From assembly GCF_001499995.1 (NCBI RefSeq), contig NZ_LQIU01000006.1:1-64000 (forward strand): 64,000 nt of DNA, given 5' to 3'. The position numbers and the translations under genes are program-made. Of the stretch, positions 48,258-57,153 are shown piece by piece. Numbering within the stretch: position 1 is the first letter of the stretch; each line of letters starts with the position of its first letter. The DNA comes from Mycobacterium sp. IS-1496. GTDB lineage: Bacteria > Actinomycetota > Actinomycetes > Mycobacteriales > Mycobacteriaceae. The notes beneath the pieces were generated by a model. It ran no database searches. It was given only the letters and a program-made list of their open reading frames with translations, and was not told the DNA's origin.

Positions 48258-49523
48258 ATGATCGTTCCCCAGCACGGCAGAACCCGGACATCGCTGCGCA
48301 TCGCGGCCGGTGTGGCGGCGCTCCTGCTCGGCTGTTCGTCCACCTCCGCACCGGAGGTCTCCGCACCGGAGGTCTCCGCACCGCAGACCTCCGCGCTGCG
48401 CACCATCGACCCGCAGGCCCTCCAGCAGCTCGTCGACGGGCTCGCCGACGAGTTGACGGTGCCCGGCGCGTTCGTCCTCATCCACACGCCCCGGGGCCGG
48501 TTCACCGCCGCGGCGGGCACCACCGAACTCGGCACCCAAGATCCGCCTGCCGCCGACACCCACTTCCGCATCGCCTCCAACACCAAGACCATGACGGCGG
48601 CGCTGATCGTGCTACTCGCGCAGGACGGCAAGGTGGCGTTCACCGACCCGGTCACCACCTACGTCCCGGACGTGCCGAACGGTGAGAACATCACCGTCGC
48701 ACAGCTTCTCACCATGCGCAGCGGCCTCTACGGGTACACCGCAGACCCCGCGCTGGCGGCCGTCATGGACGCCGAGCCCCAGAAGTCCTGGACGCCCGCG
48801 GAGGTACTCGCCATCGCGTTCCGGCATCCACCGCAGTTCGCGCCCGACTCCGCCTACGAGTACAGCAACACCAACTACGCACTGCTCGGTCTGATCGCCG
48901 AGAAGGCCGGCGGCCGACCCCTGGCCGAGCAGTTCCACGACCGGCTGTTCGCTCCCGCCGGACTCACCCAGACGTCCCTGCCCGCCGCCGACGACACGGC
49001 CATGCCCAGGCCCTACTCGCACGGCTACATGTACGGCGGCAGTTTCTACGCCCTCGCCGACGACCCGTATCCGGCTGACATGCAGGCCGCCGCCCGCGCC
49101 GGGACACTGCGACCCGTCGACTACACAGACCAGAACCCCTCGTACGCCACCGCGGCGGGTGGGGCGATCTCCACCGCCGCCGACCTGTCCACCTGGATGA
49201 AGGCGCTCGTCACCGGCAAGGTCTTCGACGCCGACCACCACCGGCAGTGGACGGCTAGCCTGCGACCCGAGGATCCCGACACTCCCGACGGTCAGCAGTA
49301 CGGGTACGGGATCTCCTATCAGCGGTTCGGCCCGAACGCCGCGATGTTCTACCACGGCGGGGAACTGCCCGGCTTCAATTCGTTCATGGGATACGACCCG
49401 GACAATGACGTCACCCTGGTGATCTGGACGAACCTCACGCTGTCGCCCGATGGCAGGACCACCGCACAGGCGATGCTGGCGCCGTTGCTCGAGGAGATCT
49501 ACGCCGGGTTGTCGCTGGGATGA
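48258..49523 (+). CDS. Serine-hydrolase lipoprotein (beta-lactamase/DD-peptidase family)
   Basis: A 421-residue secreted lipoprotein. The signal peptide ends in a lipobox ALLLGC, with Cys26 as the lipidation site. A short tail of pentapeptide repeats (APEVS, APEVS, APQTS; 31-45) follows. The class C beta-lactamase-like domain has SNTK (Ser107, Lys110), YSN (202-204) and HGG (in YHGGELPG). It may be a D-aminopeptidase, DD-carboxypeptidase or esterase acting on the cell wall. ATG 48258 is used because it gives the signal peptide; the frame opens far upstream. Confidence 0.87.
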   Translation: MIVPQHGRTRTSLRIAAGVAALLLGCSSTSAPEVSAPEVSAPQTSALRTIDPQALQQLVDGLADELTVPGAFVLIHTPRGRFTAAAGTTELGTQDPPAADTHFRIASNTKTMTAALIVLLAQDGKVAFTDPVTTYVPDVPNGENITVAQLLTMRSGLYGYTADPALAAVMDAEPQKSWTPAEVLAIAFRHPPQFAPDSAYEYSNTNYALLGLIAEKAGGRPLAEQFHDRLFAPAGLTQTSLPAADDTAMPRPYSHGYMYGGSFYALADDPYPADMQAAARAGTLRPVDYTDQNPSYATAAGGAISTAADLSTWMKALVTGKVFDADHHRQWTASLRPEDPDTPDGQQYGYGISYQRFGPNAAMFYHGGELPGFNSFMGYDPDNDVTLVIWTNLTLSPDGRTTAQAMLAPLLEEIYAGLSLG

Positions 49524-49590
49524 GCATCAGCCGCCGACGTGTGTCGCGCCCGTGACCTGATCGCGACGGGAACCGTGAACGCTCGACCCC

Positions 49591-49767
49591 GTGACGGCGG
49601 TCGAGATGATCTATCTGGTGGCGGCGACACTGTGGATCGTCGTGGTCGTCGCCGCGCTCGGCATCGGGGTGCGGCTGATGATCAAGATGCGTGCCCGACG
49701 CCGGCGGATGAACCAGATCCTCGCGGTGGTGCGGCTGCCGCTCCTGCTCGCCGGGCGACGCCGTTAG
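49591..49767 (+). CDS. Small single-pass membrane peptide
   Basis: A 58-codon ORF from GTG 49591 (or ATG 49606). Hydrophobic residues 6-30 (MIYLVAATLWIVVVVAALGIG) form one helix, and a basic segment with RARRRRM follows. No family recognised. The stop TAG overlaps the opposite-strand peptidase stop in TTAG. Supported only by the clear membrane-helix plus positive-inside pattern. Confidence 0.45.
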   Translation: MTAVEMIYLVAATLWIVVVVAALGIGVRLMIKMRARRRRMNQILAVVRLPLLLAGRRR

Positions 49768-50453
49768 CCGACGACCGCGATCTCGGCGCCGAGGCGGTAC
49801 GGGCCGGCCAGCGGCAGGTCGTCCCCGCTCCAGAACGATCCCGGGTCGAACCAGTTGTCGTGCTTCTCGGTGGCCAGCAGACCCATCTCCTCGAAGGTGA
49901 TCGCCACCGTCTCGGCGCAGTACGCCGTCTGCAGCGCCGTTCGCTTGCGTGCCCTGGCGCGTTCGGCGGACTCACGGACCCTGCGGTGCACGTAGGGCAG
50001 TCCGCGGGTGAAGTCGCTGACGACGGGCAGGCGGCCGCGCAGCCAGCGCCCGGTGAGCCGCGCGGTGCTGGGAAACGGGGTGCCGTCCATGCGGGCGATC
50101 ACCCGCAGCATCCGGTCCTCCTGTGCGCGTGTCACCTCCGGCGTCAGCTGCCGCAGCCAGCACCGCTGACCGTAGGTCTGCGTCCACCGCTCGACGGCCT
50201 CGCGGGCGTCGTTGAGCTGCACGCCGCGGTGATGGGTGCCGGTCCACATGTCGAGCAGCTTGTCGCCGAGTTCGGCGTGCCAGATCAACGGCGGAAGGTC
50301 GTCGATCGCGACGGTCATGCCGACATGGTTGACCGGCGCGTTCGTCATCGCCTGAATCGCGCGGTCGGGTCCCGACACACCCCGGAACAGCCAGACGTCC
50401 CCGGTGCGGGTGTCGTCGAGCGCCCGGGCCAGCGACACGGTGTTGGCGTTCAC
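49764..50453 (-). CDS. Permuted papain-fold (YiiX/NlpC-P60-like) cysteine peptidase-like protein
   Basis: A 229-residue protein. RTGDVWLFRG then NHVGMTV (His43), followed far downstream by TAYCAETVA (Cys179), is the His-before-Cys order of the circularly permuted NlpC/P60 (YiiX/YaeF-like) superfamily. No signal peptide is seen, so it is likely cytoplasmic or associates with membranes; relatives act on lipids or peptides. ATG 50453. Divergent from a short ORF 26 bp away and convergent with a membrane peptide. Substrate unknown. Confidence 0.7.
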   Translation of the reverse strand: MNANTVSLARALDDTRTGDVWLFRGVSGPDRAIQAMTNAPVNHVGMTVAIDDLPPLIWHAELGDKLLDMWTGTHHRGVQLNDAREAVERWTQTYGQRCWLRQLTPEVTRAQEDRMLRVIARMDGTPFPSTARLTGRWLRGRLPVVSDFTRGLPYVHRRVRESAERARARKRTALQTAYCAETVAITFEEMGLLATEKHDNWFDPGSFWSGDDLPLAGPYRLGAEIAVVG

Positions 50454-50479
50454 CAGCGCAGCTTAGGCACACTCATGGC

Positions 50480-50641
50480 ATGCGCAGCGTCTGGAAGTGG
50501 GTCGGGTTGGCCGGTGTCGCCGGTGTCGTGGCCGGCGGGGCCTTCGTGGCGCGCGATCAGCGTCGGCGCCGGGCCTACACGCCGGACGACATCCGGGCGC
50601 GTCTGCATCAGCGGCTCGACGAATCCGAACCGCCGCGCTGA
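50480..50641 (+). CDS. Small membrane-anchored protein
   Basis: A 53-codon ORF. Residues 4-24 ([21 protein letters not shown]) are a membrane helix, followed by [22 protein letters not shown], a basic amphipathic segment. This layout is common in short actinobacterial membrane proteins of unknown role. ATG 50480. Its last 34 bp overlap the 3' end of the opposite-strand cyclase gene. Confidence 0.5.
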   Translation: MRSVWKWVGLAGVAGVVAGGAFVARDQRRRRAYTPDDIRARLHQRLDESEPPR

Positions 50642-51423
50642 CCGGTCACCGCGTACACGTGGTGCTTGCCCGAGAAACCCTTCAACGAGACCTCGCGGCC
50701 GTCGCCGATGGCCACCCCGTCCGCGTCGGAAAGCGCATCGCGCACCGCCTCGCTGACCAGGATCTCGCCGCCGTCGGCCTCGGCGGCCACCCGCGCCGCC
50801 AGTGCGACGTTGCGGCCGAACAGGTCCTCGCCGCGCCGGACCGACTTGCCGGTGTGGATCCCGATGCGCACCCGGATCCCGTTCGGCCGTCGGCGCAGCG
50901 AGTGCTGCAGGGCGATTGCACACCGCACCGCGTTCTCGGGTGAGGCGAACGCCACCATGAACCCGTCGCCCTGACTCTTCACCACATGACCCTCGTGGTC
51001 CTTCACATGCCGCTCCACCGAACGGGCGTGCCTGCCGATCAGCCGCGCCCAGGCCCGGTCACCGATCCGGTTGTTCAGCGCCGTCGAATCCTCGATGTCG
51101 GAGAACATGATCGTCACCCTGCCGTTGGGTGCCAGCCGCGCCAGGTCGGGGCGTTCGACGGCGAACCAGTCGGCGAGGTCCTCGATGGACGAACTGATCG
51201 CGCCGCCGAAACCCCTCTCGCGCACCAGGTTCGCGGTCTGCCACACGTGTTTGACCGCTTCGCGGCCGCCGCTGAGCAGCATGCTCCTGGTGTCGACGCG
51301 GGCGCGCAGTTCGTCGGCCTCATCGCGGGTCCGGGTGAACATCACCCACAGCGTGACGAGGCCGACCGCCTCGGCCGCCGCGACGACAGCGAGTACCACG
51401 GCGGCGATCTCGGGTCCGGTCAT
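50608..51423 (-). CDS. Membrane-anchored class III nucleotide cyclase
   Basis: A 271-residue protein: one N-terminal helix (about 6-29), a linker, then a class III cyclase domain (100-262). Metal ligands are Asp109 (FSDIEDST) and Asp153 (KSQGDGF). Lys149 and Asp200 are at the positions that select adenine. At the transition-state pair, Arg211 is present, but the usual Asn is replaced by Ala207 ([10 protein letters not shown] where VNLAAR is typical). It probably makes cAMP, perhaps weakly. ATG 51423 lies 4 bp after the aminotransferase stop, so it is the third gene of that operon. Confidence 0.85.
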   Translation of the reverse strand: MTGPEIAAVVLAVVAAAEAVGLVTLWVMFTRTRDEADELRARVDTRSMLLSGGREAVKHVWQTANLVRERGFGGAISSSIEDLADWFAVERPDLARLAPNGRVTIMFSDIEDSTALNNRIGDRAWARLIGRHARSVERHVKDHEGHVVKSQGDGFMVAFASPENAVRCAIALQHSLRRRPNGIRVRIGIHTGKSVRRGEDLFGRNVALAARVAAEADGGEILVSEAVRDALSDADGVAIGDGREVSLKGFSGKHHVYAVTGQRGGSDSSSR

Positions 51424-51427
51424 GCGA

Positions 51428-54361
51428 TCACCACCCTTCCGTGAGCACCCGGTCGAGTGCGTCGACGTAGAAGTCGGCGGACTCGGTGTCGATGCACAGC
51501 GGTGGTTTGGTCTTGAGGATGTTCGAATGGTCGCCGGTCGGCTGGATGACGACGCCGAGTTCGAGCATGCGCTCGCAGATGGCCGCGGTCTCCTCGGTCG
51601 CCGGCTCCAGCGTCTCGCGGTCGCGCACCATCTCGACGCCGAGATACAACCCGACCCCGTGCACTGTGCCGATGATCGGGTGCTTCTCGCCCAGTGCCTC
51701 CAGCCGCGCCTTGAGCTGTCCGCCCACCCGAACGGCGTTGCCCTGCAGATCTTCTGAGCACAGCACATCGAGCACCGTCAGACCGATCGCACATGAGAGC
51801 GGGCTGCCGCCGGTCGAGGAGAAGAAGTAGCCCTGGGAGCGGAACGCCTCGGCGACCGCCCGGCTGGTGATGACCGCGCCGAGCGGATAGCCGTTGCCGG
51901 TCGACTTCGCCATCGACACGATGTCGGGCACCACACCCTGCTGCTCGAACCCCCAGAACCAGTGTCCGAGACGGCCGTAACCGACCTGGACCTCGTCGGC
52001 GATCGCCAGACCGCCTGCGCCGCGCACCGCCGCGTACACCTGCCGCAGGTACCCGTCGGGCAGCGCCATGCCACCGGCGTTGCCGTACACCGATTCGCAG
52101 ATGAACCCGGCCGGCGCGCGACCGTCGGCGACGAGTTGCTCGACCTGCGCCACGGCCTCGGTGGCGTAGCGGCCGACGTCGGGCCCGCGGTACTTGCCGC
52201 GGAAGCTGTTCGGCGACTCCACGGTGTGCACCCAGTCCGGCCGGGTGGCCAGCGCGTTGGGATTGTCGGCGGTGGAGGTGGACACCGCGTCGGTGCCGTA
52301 GGTCCAGCCGTGGTACGCCTCGCGCATCGCGACGACGTCCCGGCGTCCCGTGGCGGCGAGCGCCAGCCGGATCGCCAGATCGCTTGCCTCCGAACCGGAA
52401 TTGACCAGGAAGACGGTGTCGAGCGGGTCGGGCAGTTCGGCGGCGAGCCGCTCGCTGTACTCGACGACCGCGCTGTAGTTGAACCGCGAGTTCGTGTTGA
52501 GTTTGCGCAGTTGCCTGGCCGCGGTGTCGGCCACCCGTGGATGGGCGTGCCCCAGCACCGTGACGTTGTTGACCATGTCGAGGTAGCAGCGACCCGCGGT
52601 CGACATCAGGTAGTGCCGCCAGCCGCGTTCGATCTGCGGTGGCCTGCGGTAGTAGTGCTCCTGCACCGGCGCGAAACTGCGGTCGCGCCGCTCGACCAGG
52701 TCGGCGACGGGGGAGTCCGGCGCCTCCCGTGGCAGACCGAGCAGTGGCCGCGGATCGCATACCTGCGCCAACCACCCCGACGCCACCTCGGGACGCACCA
52801 GCGCCGGCGCGGGTACCGCACCGACCGGGCGGACCGCGACCTCGGACCACCGCGCGGCGTCGGCGTGAGCGAGTGGATCGCCGGCCCGTACATCCGTGGT
52901 CACGAGGGCGGGACGCACGCCGGTCACCATCACCTCGAAGTCACTACCGCGCAGTGTGACACCGTCCTCGCCGCTGGCCGTCACCTCACCGTCCCAGGGC
53001 GCCACGAGCGTGAGCGCCTCGGCGGGCCACAGTCCGACTCCGGTCGGCACCACGTCGGCGCTGCGCTGGCTCAACGCGGGCGCCAGCGTCAGGCGCGGCT
53101 CGGCGAAGCGGGTGAGCACCAGCGTCGCTCCGCGCGCGACCGCGTCTGCAGCGAGCCCGTCCTCGACGCCTTCGGACAGCCAGCCACCGGGGATGAACGC
53201 AAAGTCGTACACCTCCGACGTTGTCGAGAGATTCAATGTGACAACGTTTTCCGCACCGACCATCGGCGCGGCGGCGGTGACCTCGGCACGTGGCGCGGCG
53301 ACGCCGAGCTCGGCGCGCAACATCGCGGTCATCACGTCCATCGGCACGGACATCGCCTGGTCGAACATCCGCCACTCACCGGCGGACTGTTCGGTGACGT
53401 ACGTGTTGTCCGGGTCGAGTTCGGCCTGCTGGGCGCCGCTGACGATGAGCACCGCCGTCCGCAGCACGACCATCGGCCACAACGCGTCGATCTCCGCGTC
53501 CGTCAGCGGCCGGATGGCGTGGAACGCGCGCACCGCGGGCAGGATCGACACGGGCTCGGTTCCGGGATGCCCCAGCACCGACGATGCGGCGATCGCCAGC
53601 TCCGACACCGCCCAGCTCTCGGTGAGGTCGCCGAAGTCGATCACCCCGTCGGGGCGGCGGGTGCCGTCGGCCGCCGGGGTCACGACGACGTTGGCGTCGG
53701 TGATGTCGAGGTGCACGGCCTGGCGGGGGAGTGCGTCGGCGACGCGGTCGAGGCGCTCGGCGGCCTCGCGGGCAGCGGTCGAGACCCGCTCGCGCTGCGC
53801 CGGGTCGGCGACGTGGCCGATCAGCGCGGCGACCACGTCGGCGCCGTACCGCAGATCCCACTGCAGGACCCGGTCGAGGCCCTCGTGCCCGAACCCGGCC
53901 AGCGCCCGGCTGACCCGCGCCGCGACCTCGCCGAGCCCCGCGACCGCGGCCGGACCGAGATGTCCGGCGTCGATCAGCGTGCCGCCGGGCAGGTACCGCA
54001 GCAACCGGACCAGCAGCCCGTCGACCGTCGTGACCTCGGCGCCGTCGGAGTTGGGCAGCGGCACCGCGATCCGCAGCGCGGGTTCGGCCTCGGCGATCAG
54101 TGTCGCCGCCGCGTCCTGCGCCGCGATCTCGACGGCGTTGAAGGCGGGGTTGGCCACCTTCAGCACGCCCGCCACCTCACCGGTGTCGGTGCCGCGCACC
54201 AGGAAGTTCTTGTCCTGCTGGCTGCCCAGGGAGACGGCGTCGCCGTCGATGCCGTAGTGCGTGGCGAGGATGTGGCGCGCCTGGGCTTCGCTGACGCGCG
54301 GGGCGGGGAGCGCCGGTTGTTCGAGGAAGTCGAACCCGGCGGTGCGACGACCGGCGGTCAC
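51428..54361 (-). CDS. Three-part APH-kinase / degenerate beta domain / class III aminotransferase-type lyase
   Basis: A 977-residue fusion. Residues about 25-375 are an aminoglycoside-phosphotransferase/homoserine-kinase-type kinase, with HLDITDAN as the catalytic loop and VIDFGD as the metal loop. Residues about 385-555 are beta-rich and occupy the M23/lipoyl-like place seen in relatives, but lack the HxH metal motif. Residues about 560-977 are a class III PLP fold with Lys819 in [11 protein letters not shown]. In animals, hydroxylysine kinase and the phospholyases ETNPPL/PHYKPL are separate proteins; here kinase and lyase appear fused. Substrate unknown. Overlaps the upstream hydrolase gene by 4 nt. 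Confidence 0.85.
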   Translation of the reverse strand: MTAGRRTAGFDFLEQPALPAPRVSEAQARHILATHYGIDGDAVSLGSQQDKNFLVRGTDTGEVAGVLKVANPAFNAVEIAAQDAAATLIAEAEPALRIAVPLPNSDGAEVTTVDGLLVRLLRYLPGGTLIDAGHLGPAAVAGLGEVAARVSRALAGFGHEGLDRVLQWDLRYGADVVAALIGHVADPAQRERVSTAAREAAERLDRVADALPRQAVHLDITDANVVVTPAADGTRRPDGVIDFGDLTESWAVSELAIAASSVLGHPGTEPVSILPAVRAFHAIRPLTDAEIDALWPMVVLRTAVLIVSGAQQAELDPDNTYVTEQSAGEWRMFDQAMSVPMDVMTAMLRAELGVAAPRAEVTAAAPMVGAENVVTLNLSTTSEVYDFAFIPGGWLSEGVEDGLAADAVARGATLVLTRFAEPRLTLAPALSQRSADVVPTGVGLWPAEALTLVAPWDGEVTASGEDGVTLRGSDFEVMVTGVRPALVTTDVRAGDPLAHADAARWSEVAVRPVGAVPAPALVRPEVASGWLAQVCDPRPLLGLPREAPDSPVADLVERRDRSFAPVQEHYYRRPPQIERGWRHYLMSTAGRCYLDMVNNVTVLGHAHPRVADTAARQLRKLNTNSRFNYSAVVEYSERLAAELPDPLDTVFLVNSGSEASDLAIRLALAATGRRDVVAMREAYHGWTYGTDAVSTSTADNPNALATRPDWVHTVESPNSFRGKYRGPDVGRYATEAVAQVEQLVADGRAPAGFICESVYGNAGGMALPDGYLRQVYAAVRGAGGLAIADEVQVGYGRLGHWFWGFEQQGVVPDIVSMAKSTGNGYPLGAVITSRAVAEAFRSQGYFFSSTGGSPLSCAIGLTVLDVLCSEDLQGNAVRVGGQLKARLEALGEKHPIIGTVHGVGLYLGVEMVRDRETLEPATEETAAICERMLELGVVIQPTGDHSNILKTKPPLCIDTESADFYVDALDRVLTEGW

Positions 54362-55224
54362 CGGCTGACGAAACCGACGACGGCTTCGGTGAACGCGTCG
54401 TTGTCGTCACCGGCGGCGGTGTGCCCGGCGTCGGACAGCTCGACGAACTCCGCCGCGGGCACCATGCGCAGGAACTCCTGCACCCCTTCGGGACTGACCA
54501 CGTCGGAGAGCTTGCCACGGATGAGCAGGATCGGAACGGTCAACTCCACCGCGGCCTGCTCGAGCTTCTCGACCCGGATGAACGGATCGTCGCCGGGCTT
54601 GGTCAGAAACGCCGGATCCCAGTGCCAGTACCACCGCCCGTCGCGCCGGCGCAGGTTCTTCTTCAGCCCCTCCGGGCTCTTCGGTTTGGTGCGGTGCGGC
54701 AGGTAGGCGGCGACGGCCTCGGCCGCCGCGTCCAGCGTGTCGAATCCGTGGACGTGGTTGACCATGAAGTCGCGGATGCGGGCGCTGCCGTCCTTCTCGT
54801 AGCGCGGCACGACGTCGACGAGCACCAACTGGGTCACCCGCTGCGGACCCGCCTCACGGGCGACCAGGATGCCGGTCAACCCGCCCATGCTCGCGCCGAT
54901 GAGCGCCACCGGCCTGCCGATCTGCTCGAGCACCTCGCACGTGTCCGCGCACAGCGTCTCCACCGAGTAGTTCGCCTCCGGTGAGCGGTCGCTGTCGCCG
55001 TGGCCCCGGCTGTCGAGCGCCACCACGTGCAGCCCCGCGTCGGCCAGGATCTGCCCGGTCTTCTTCCACGAGAAGCGGTTCTGGCCGCCGCCGTGCAGCA
55101 TCAGCACGGTGGGCCGGTCGGCGGCCGACTCCGCGCCGCGGTTCCATTCGTCGCCCACGAGTGTGAGCCCTTCTGCACCCCGGAACGACACGGTCTCTGC
55201 GGTACTCACGGACACGGGCGTCAC
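54358..55224 (-). CDS. Alpha/beta hydrolase
   Basis: A 288-residue alpha/beta hydrolase: LHGGGQNRFSW near the oxyanion hole, nucleophile Ser in IGASMGG, Asp in GKLSDVV and His in DAGHTAAG. A cap region (about 145-205) has YLPHRTKPKSPEGLKKNLRR. GTG 55224 is one of several possible starts. Its stop overlaps the fusion-enzyme start as ATGA, so it is the first gene of the hydrolase, kinase-lyase, cyclase operon. It may release the fusion enzyme's substrate from an ester (inference). Confidence 0.85.
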   Translation of the reverse strand: MTPVSVSTAETVSFRGAEGLTLVGDEWNRGAESAADRPTVLMLHGGGQNRFSWKKTGQILADAGLHVVALDSRGHGDSDRSPEANYSVETLCADTCEVLEQIGRPVALIGASMGGLTGILVAREAGPQRVTQLVLVDVVPRYEKDGSARIRDFMVNHVHGFDTLDAAAEAVAAYLPHRTKPKSPEGLKKNLRRRDGRWYWHWDPAFLTKPGDDPFIRVEKLEQAAVELTVPILLIRGKLSDVVSPEGVQEFLRMVPAAEFVELSDAGHTAAGDDNDAFTEAVVGFVSR

Positions 55225-55313
55225 GTTACTCGCGGCCGATCACGCCGACCGCGATGAGTTCGCTCGCCGCGGGCGGTCGTTACAGGCGTACCCGAGAAGC
55301 AAGGAGAGTCCCG

Positions 55314-55787
55314 ATGCCGCAGATCACCCCGTCGCTCTGGTTCGACAACGACCTGGAGGAGGCCGTCGCCTTCTACACGTCGGTGTTCCCCAATTCCGCG
55401 GTCGAGAGTTTCAGCCGCTTCACCGAGGCGTGTCCCGGGCCGACCGGGGAAGTGGTGTCGGGGACGTTCGTCCTGGACGGCACCCGGTTCATCGGCATCA
55501 ACGGCGGTCCGCAGTTCCCGTTCACCGAGGCGGTGTCGTTCACGGTGGCCTGCAAGGACCAGGACGAGGTCGACTACTACTGGGACCGCCTGGTCGACGG
55601 CGGCGAGGAGTCGATGTGCGGGTGGCTCAAGGACCGGTTCGGGGTGAGCTGGCAGATCGTGCCCGACCGTCTCACCGAACTGCTCGACGACCCCGACCCG
55701 GTGCGGGCGGCGGCGGCGTCGAAGGCGATGCTGGGGATGCGCAAGATCATCATCGCCGAACTCGAGGAGGCCGTCGTCGCCGCCTGA
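55314..55787 (+). CDS. VOC-family protein, PhnB/3-demethylubiquinone methyltransferase-like
   Basis: A 157-residue vicinal-oxygen-chelate fold protein of the PhnB-like group: PSLWFDNDLEEAVAFYTSVF, FIGINGGPQFPFTEAVSF and CGWLKDRFGVSWQIVP. The ubiquinone-methyltransferase label used for this group is historical and unreliable. AAGGAGAG (55301-55308) is the ribosome binding site for ATG 55314; the frame opens at 55254. No partner gene is evident. Confidence 0.85.
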   Translation: MPQITPSLWFDNDLEEAVAFYTSVFPNSAVESFSRFTEACPGPTGEVVSGTFVLDGTRFIGINGGPQFPFTEAVSFTVACKDQDEVDYYWDRLVDGGEESMCGWLKDRFGVSWQIVPDRLTELLDDPDPVRAAAASKAMLGMRKIIIAELEEAVVAA

Positions 55788-55885
55788 GCGGTGCGGCACG
55801 TCGCCGACTGACACCCGCGGCCCGCCACGTAACGTTTGGCGGAAGGCCGGGATGAGGTGATCCCGGGTGCCGCAGAGGAGCAGAC

Positions 55886-56509
55886 ATGGCAGACGATGCC
55901 CCCGCCCCCCACGGCGAACCGACCGCGGGTGCCGACGACGAGCCCGCGGTCGACCCCGCCGCCCAATCCGCCGGATCCGCCGAACCGGCCGAACCCGCCG
56001 AACCGGCCGACTCCGGCCCGGACGGTGTCTCGTCGGTACGGAAGGTGCTCGTCGCCGGGCTCGCGCTCGTCGTCGCCCTGGCCGCGCTGACCGGCTGGTT
56101 CGGGTACCGGGCCTACCAGAACAACCAGGACCAGAAGGAGCGGGAGCTCTTCCTCCAGGTGGGCCGTCAGGCCGCGCAGAACCTGACGACCATCGACTGG
56201 GAGCGGGCCGAGGCCGACGTGCAGCGGGTGCTCGACGTGGCGACCGGCACCTTCTACGACGACTTCCAGAAGCGGGCCGAACCGTTCCTCGAGGTGGTCA
56301 AGGAGGCGAAGTCCAAGTCCGTGGGCGCCCTCGGCGAGGCCGGAGTGGAGTCGATCTCCGGCGACGAGGCGGAGGTGCTGGTGTCGGTCACGGTGAAGTC
56401 GTCGAACGCCGGCGCACCCGAGCAGGCGCCGCGCGCGTGGCGCATGCGGCTCACCGTGCAACGGGTCGGCGACGGCGCCAAGGTCTCCCAGGTGGAGTTC
56501 GTACAGTGA
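55886..56509 (+). CDS. Mce-associated membrane protein (orphan Mam), first of two
   Basis: A 207-residue protein: a long acidic, Ala/Pro/Glu-rich cytoplasmic tail (1-50, with AEPAEPAEPAD), one helix (about 53-72), then an extracytoplasmic NTF2-like domain of the Mce-associated type (TIDWERAEADVQRVLDVATG, YDDFQKR). Such proteins stabilise Mce lipid importers; orphan forms (for example OmamA/OmamB) lie outside mce operons, as here. ATG 55886. The stop overlaps the next gene as GTGA. Confidence 0.82.
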   Translation: MADDAPAPHGEPTAGADDEPAVDPAAQSAGSAEPAEPAEPADSGPDGVSSVRKVLVAGLALVVALAALTGWFGYRAYQNNQDQKERELFLQVGRQAAQNLTTIDWERAEADVQRVLDVATGTFYDDFQKRAEPFLEVVKEAKSKSVGALGEAGVESISGDEAEVLVSVTVKSSNAGAPEQAPRAWRMRLTVQRVGDGAKVSQVEFVQ

Positions 56510-57153
56510 CCGGCACCCCGAAGGACGAAGAGACGACGGTCGAGCAGCTCGAACCCGAGTCGACCGCGGTCGAGGAGACCACTGCCGAGACGACGGCCGA
56601 CGACACTGGGGCCGACGACACTGGGGCCGACGACACCGCGGCCGCCACACCGGCCACTGCCCGGCGCTCGCGGTCGTGGGCGCGGATCGTCGCCTTCGGT
56701 GTCGTGCCCGCGCTCGCGCTGGTTCTCGCGATCGCCGCCGGCTACCTGTTCTGGCGGAACTCCACGGCCGACGAGACGGACCGGGCGCGCGAGGACTCGG
56801 TCGCCGCGGCCCGCAGCATTGCGATCTCGATGCTCACCTACGAGCCGCAGACCGTCGAACAACAACTCGGGGCCGCCAAGGAGCAGCTCACCGGCTCCTT
56901 CCGCGACACCTACAGTTCGCTGATCGACACGGTCGTCGTACCGGGGGCCAAGGACAAGCAGATCTCGGCCGTCACCGACGTCCCCGCGGCCGCATCGGTC
57001 AGCGCGGAGGCCGATCACGCGGTGGTGCTGCTGTTCGTCAACCAGACGGTGACCGTCGGGGCCGAGCCGCCGACCAACACCGCCTCGAGCGTGCGGGTCA
57101 CCCTCGACAAGGTCGGCGACCAGTGGCGGATCTCCGAATTCCAGCCGATCTGA
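56506..57153 (+). CDS. Mce-associated membrane protein (orphan Mam), second of two
   Basis: A 215-residue partner with the same layout: an acidic tail rich in Glu/Thr with tandem TGADD units (about 30-45), a helix (about 65-86), and a Mam domain (SIAISMLTYEPQTVEQQLG, DTYSSLIDTVVVPGAK, VGDQWRISEFQP). GTG 56506 overlaps the first Mam stop by 4 nt. The stop overlaps the ATG of the epoxide-hydrolase-like gene (TGATG), so three genes are coupled. No mce permease or Mce A-F gene lies in the window. Confidence 0.82.
   Translation: MTGTPKDEETTVEQLEPESTAVEETTAETTADDTGADDTGADDTAAATPATARRSRSWARIVAFGVVPALALVLAIAAGYLFWRNSTADETDRAREDSVAAARSIAISMLTYEPQTVEQQLGAAKEQLTGSFRDTYSSLIDTVVVPGAKDKQISAVTDVPAAASVSAEADHAVVLLFVNQTVTVGAEPPTNTASSVRVTLDKVGDQWRISEFQPI

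Noticed and set aside
48345..48393. CRISPR-like short repeats
   Set aside because: The 15-bp units are coding pentapeptide repeats (APEVS) directly after the lipobox, with no spacers.
47757..48563. Full 268-codon reading of the methyltransferase frame
   Set aside because: The first ~108 codons are antisense to the signal peptide and repeats of the serine-hydrolase lipoprotein and show no methyltransferase motif, so only the C-terminal part was kept as a remnant.
51962..54706. 914-codon plus-strand ORF opposite the kinase/aminotransferase fusion
   Set aside because: Antisense shadow of a gene with complete catalytic motifs; composition is typical of frame artefacts.
55886..57153. Part of a complete mce operon
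   Set aside because: No YrbE permease or Mce A-F genes are present on either side; the pair is treated as orphan Mce-associated proteins.
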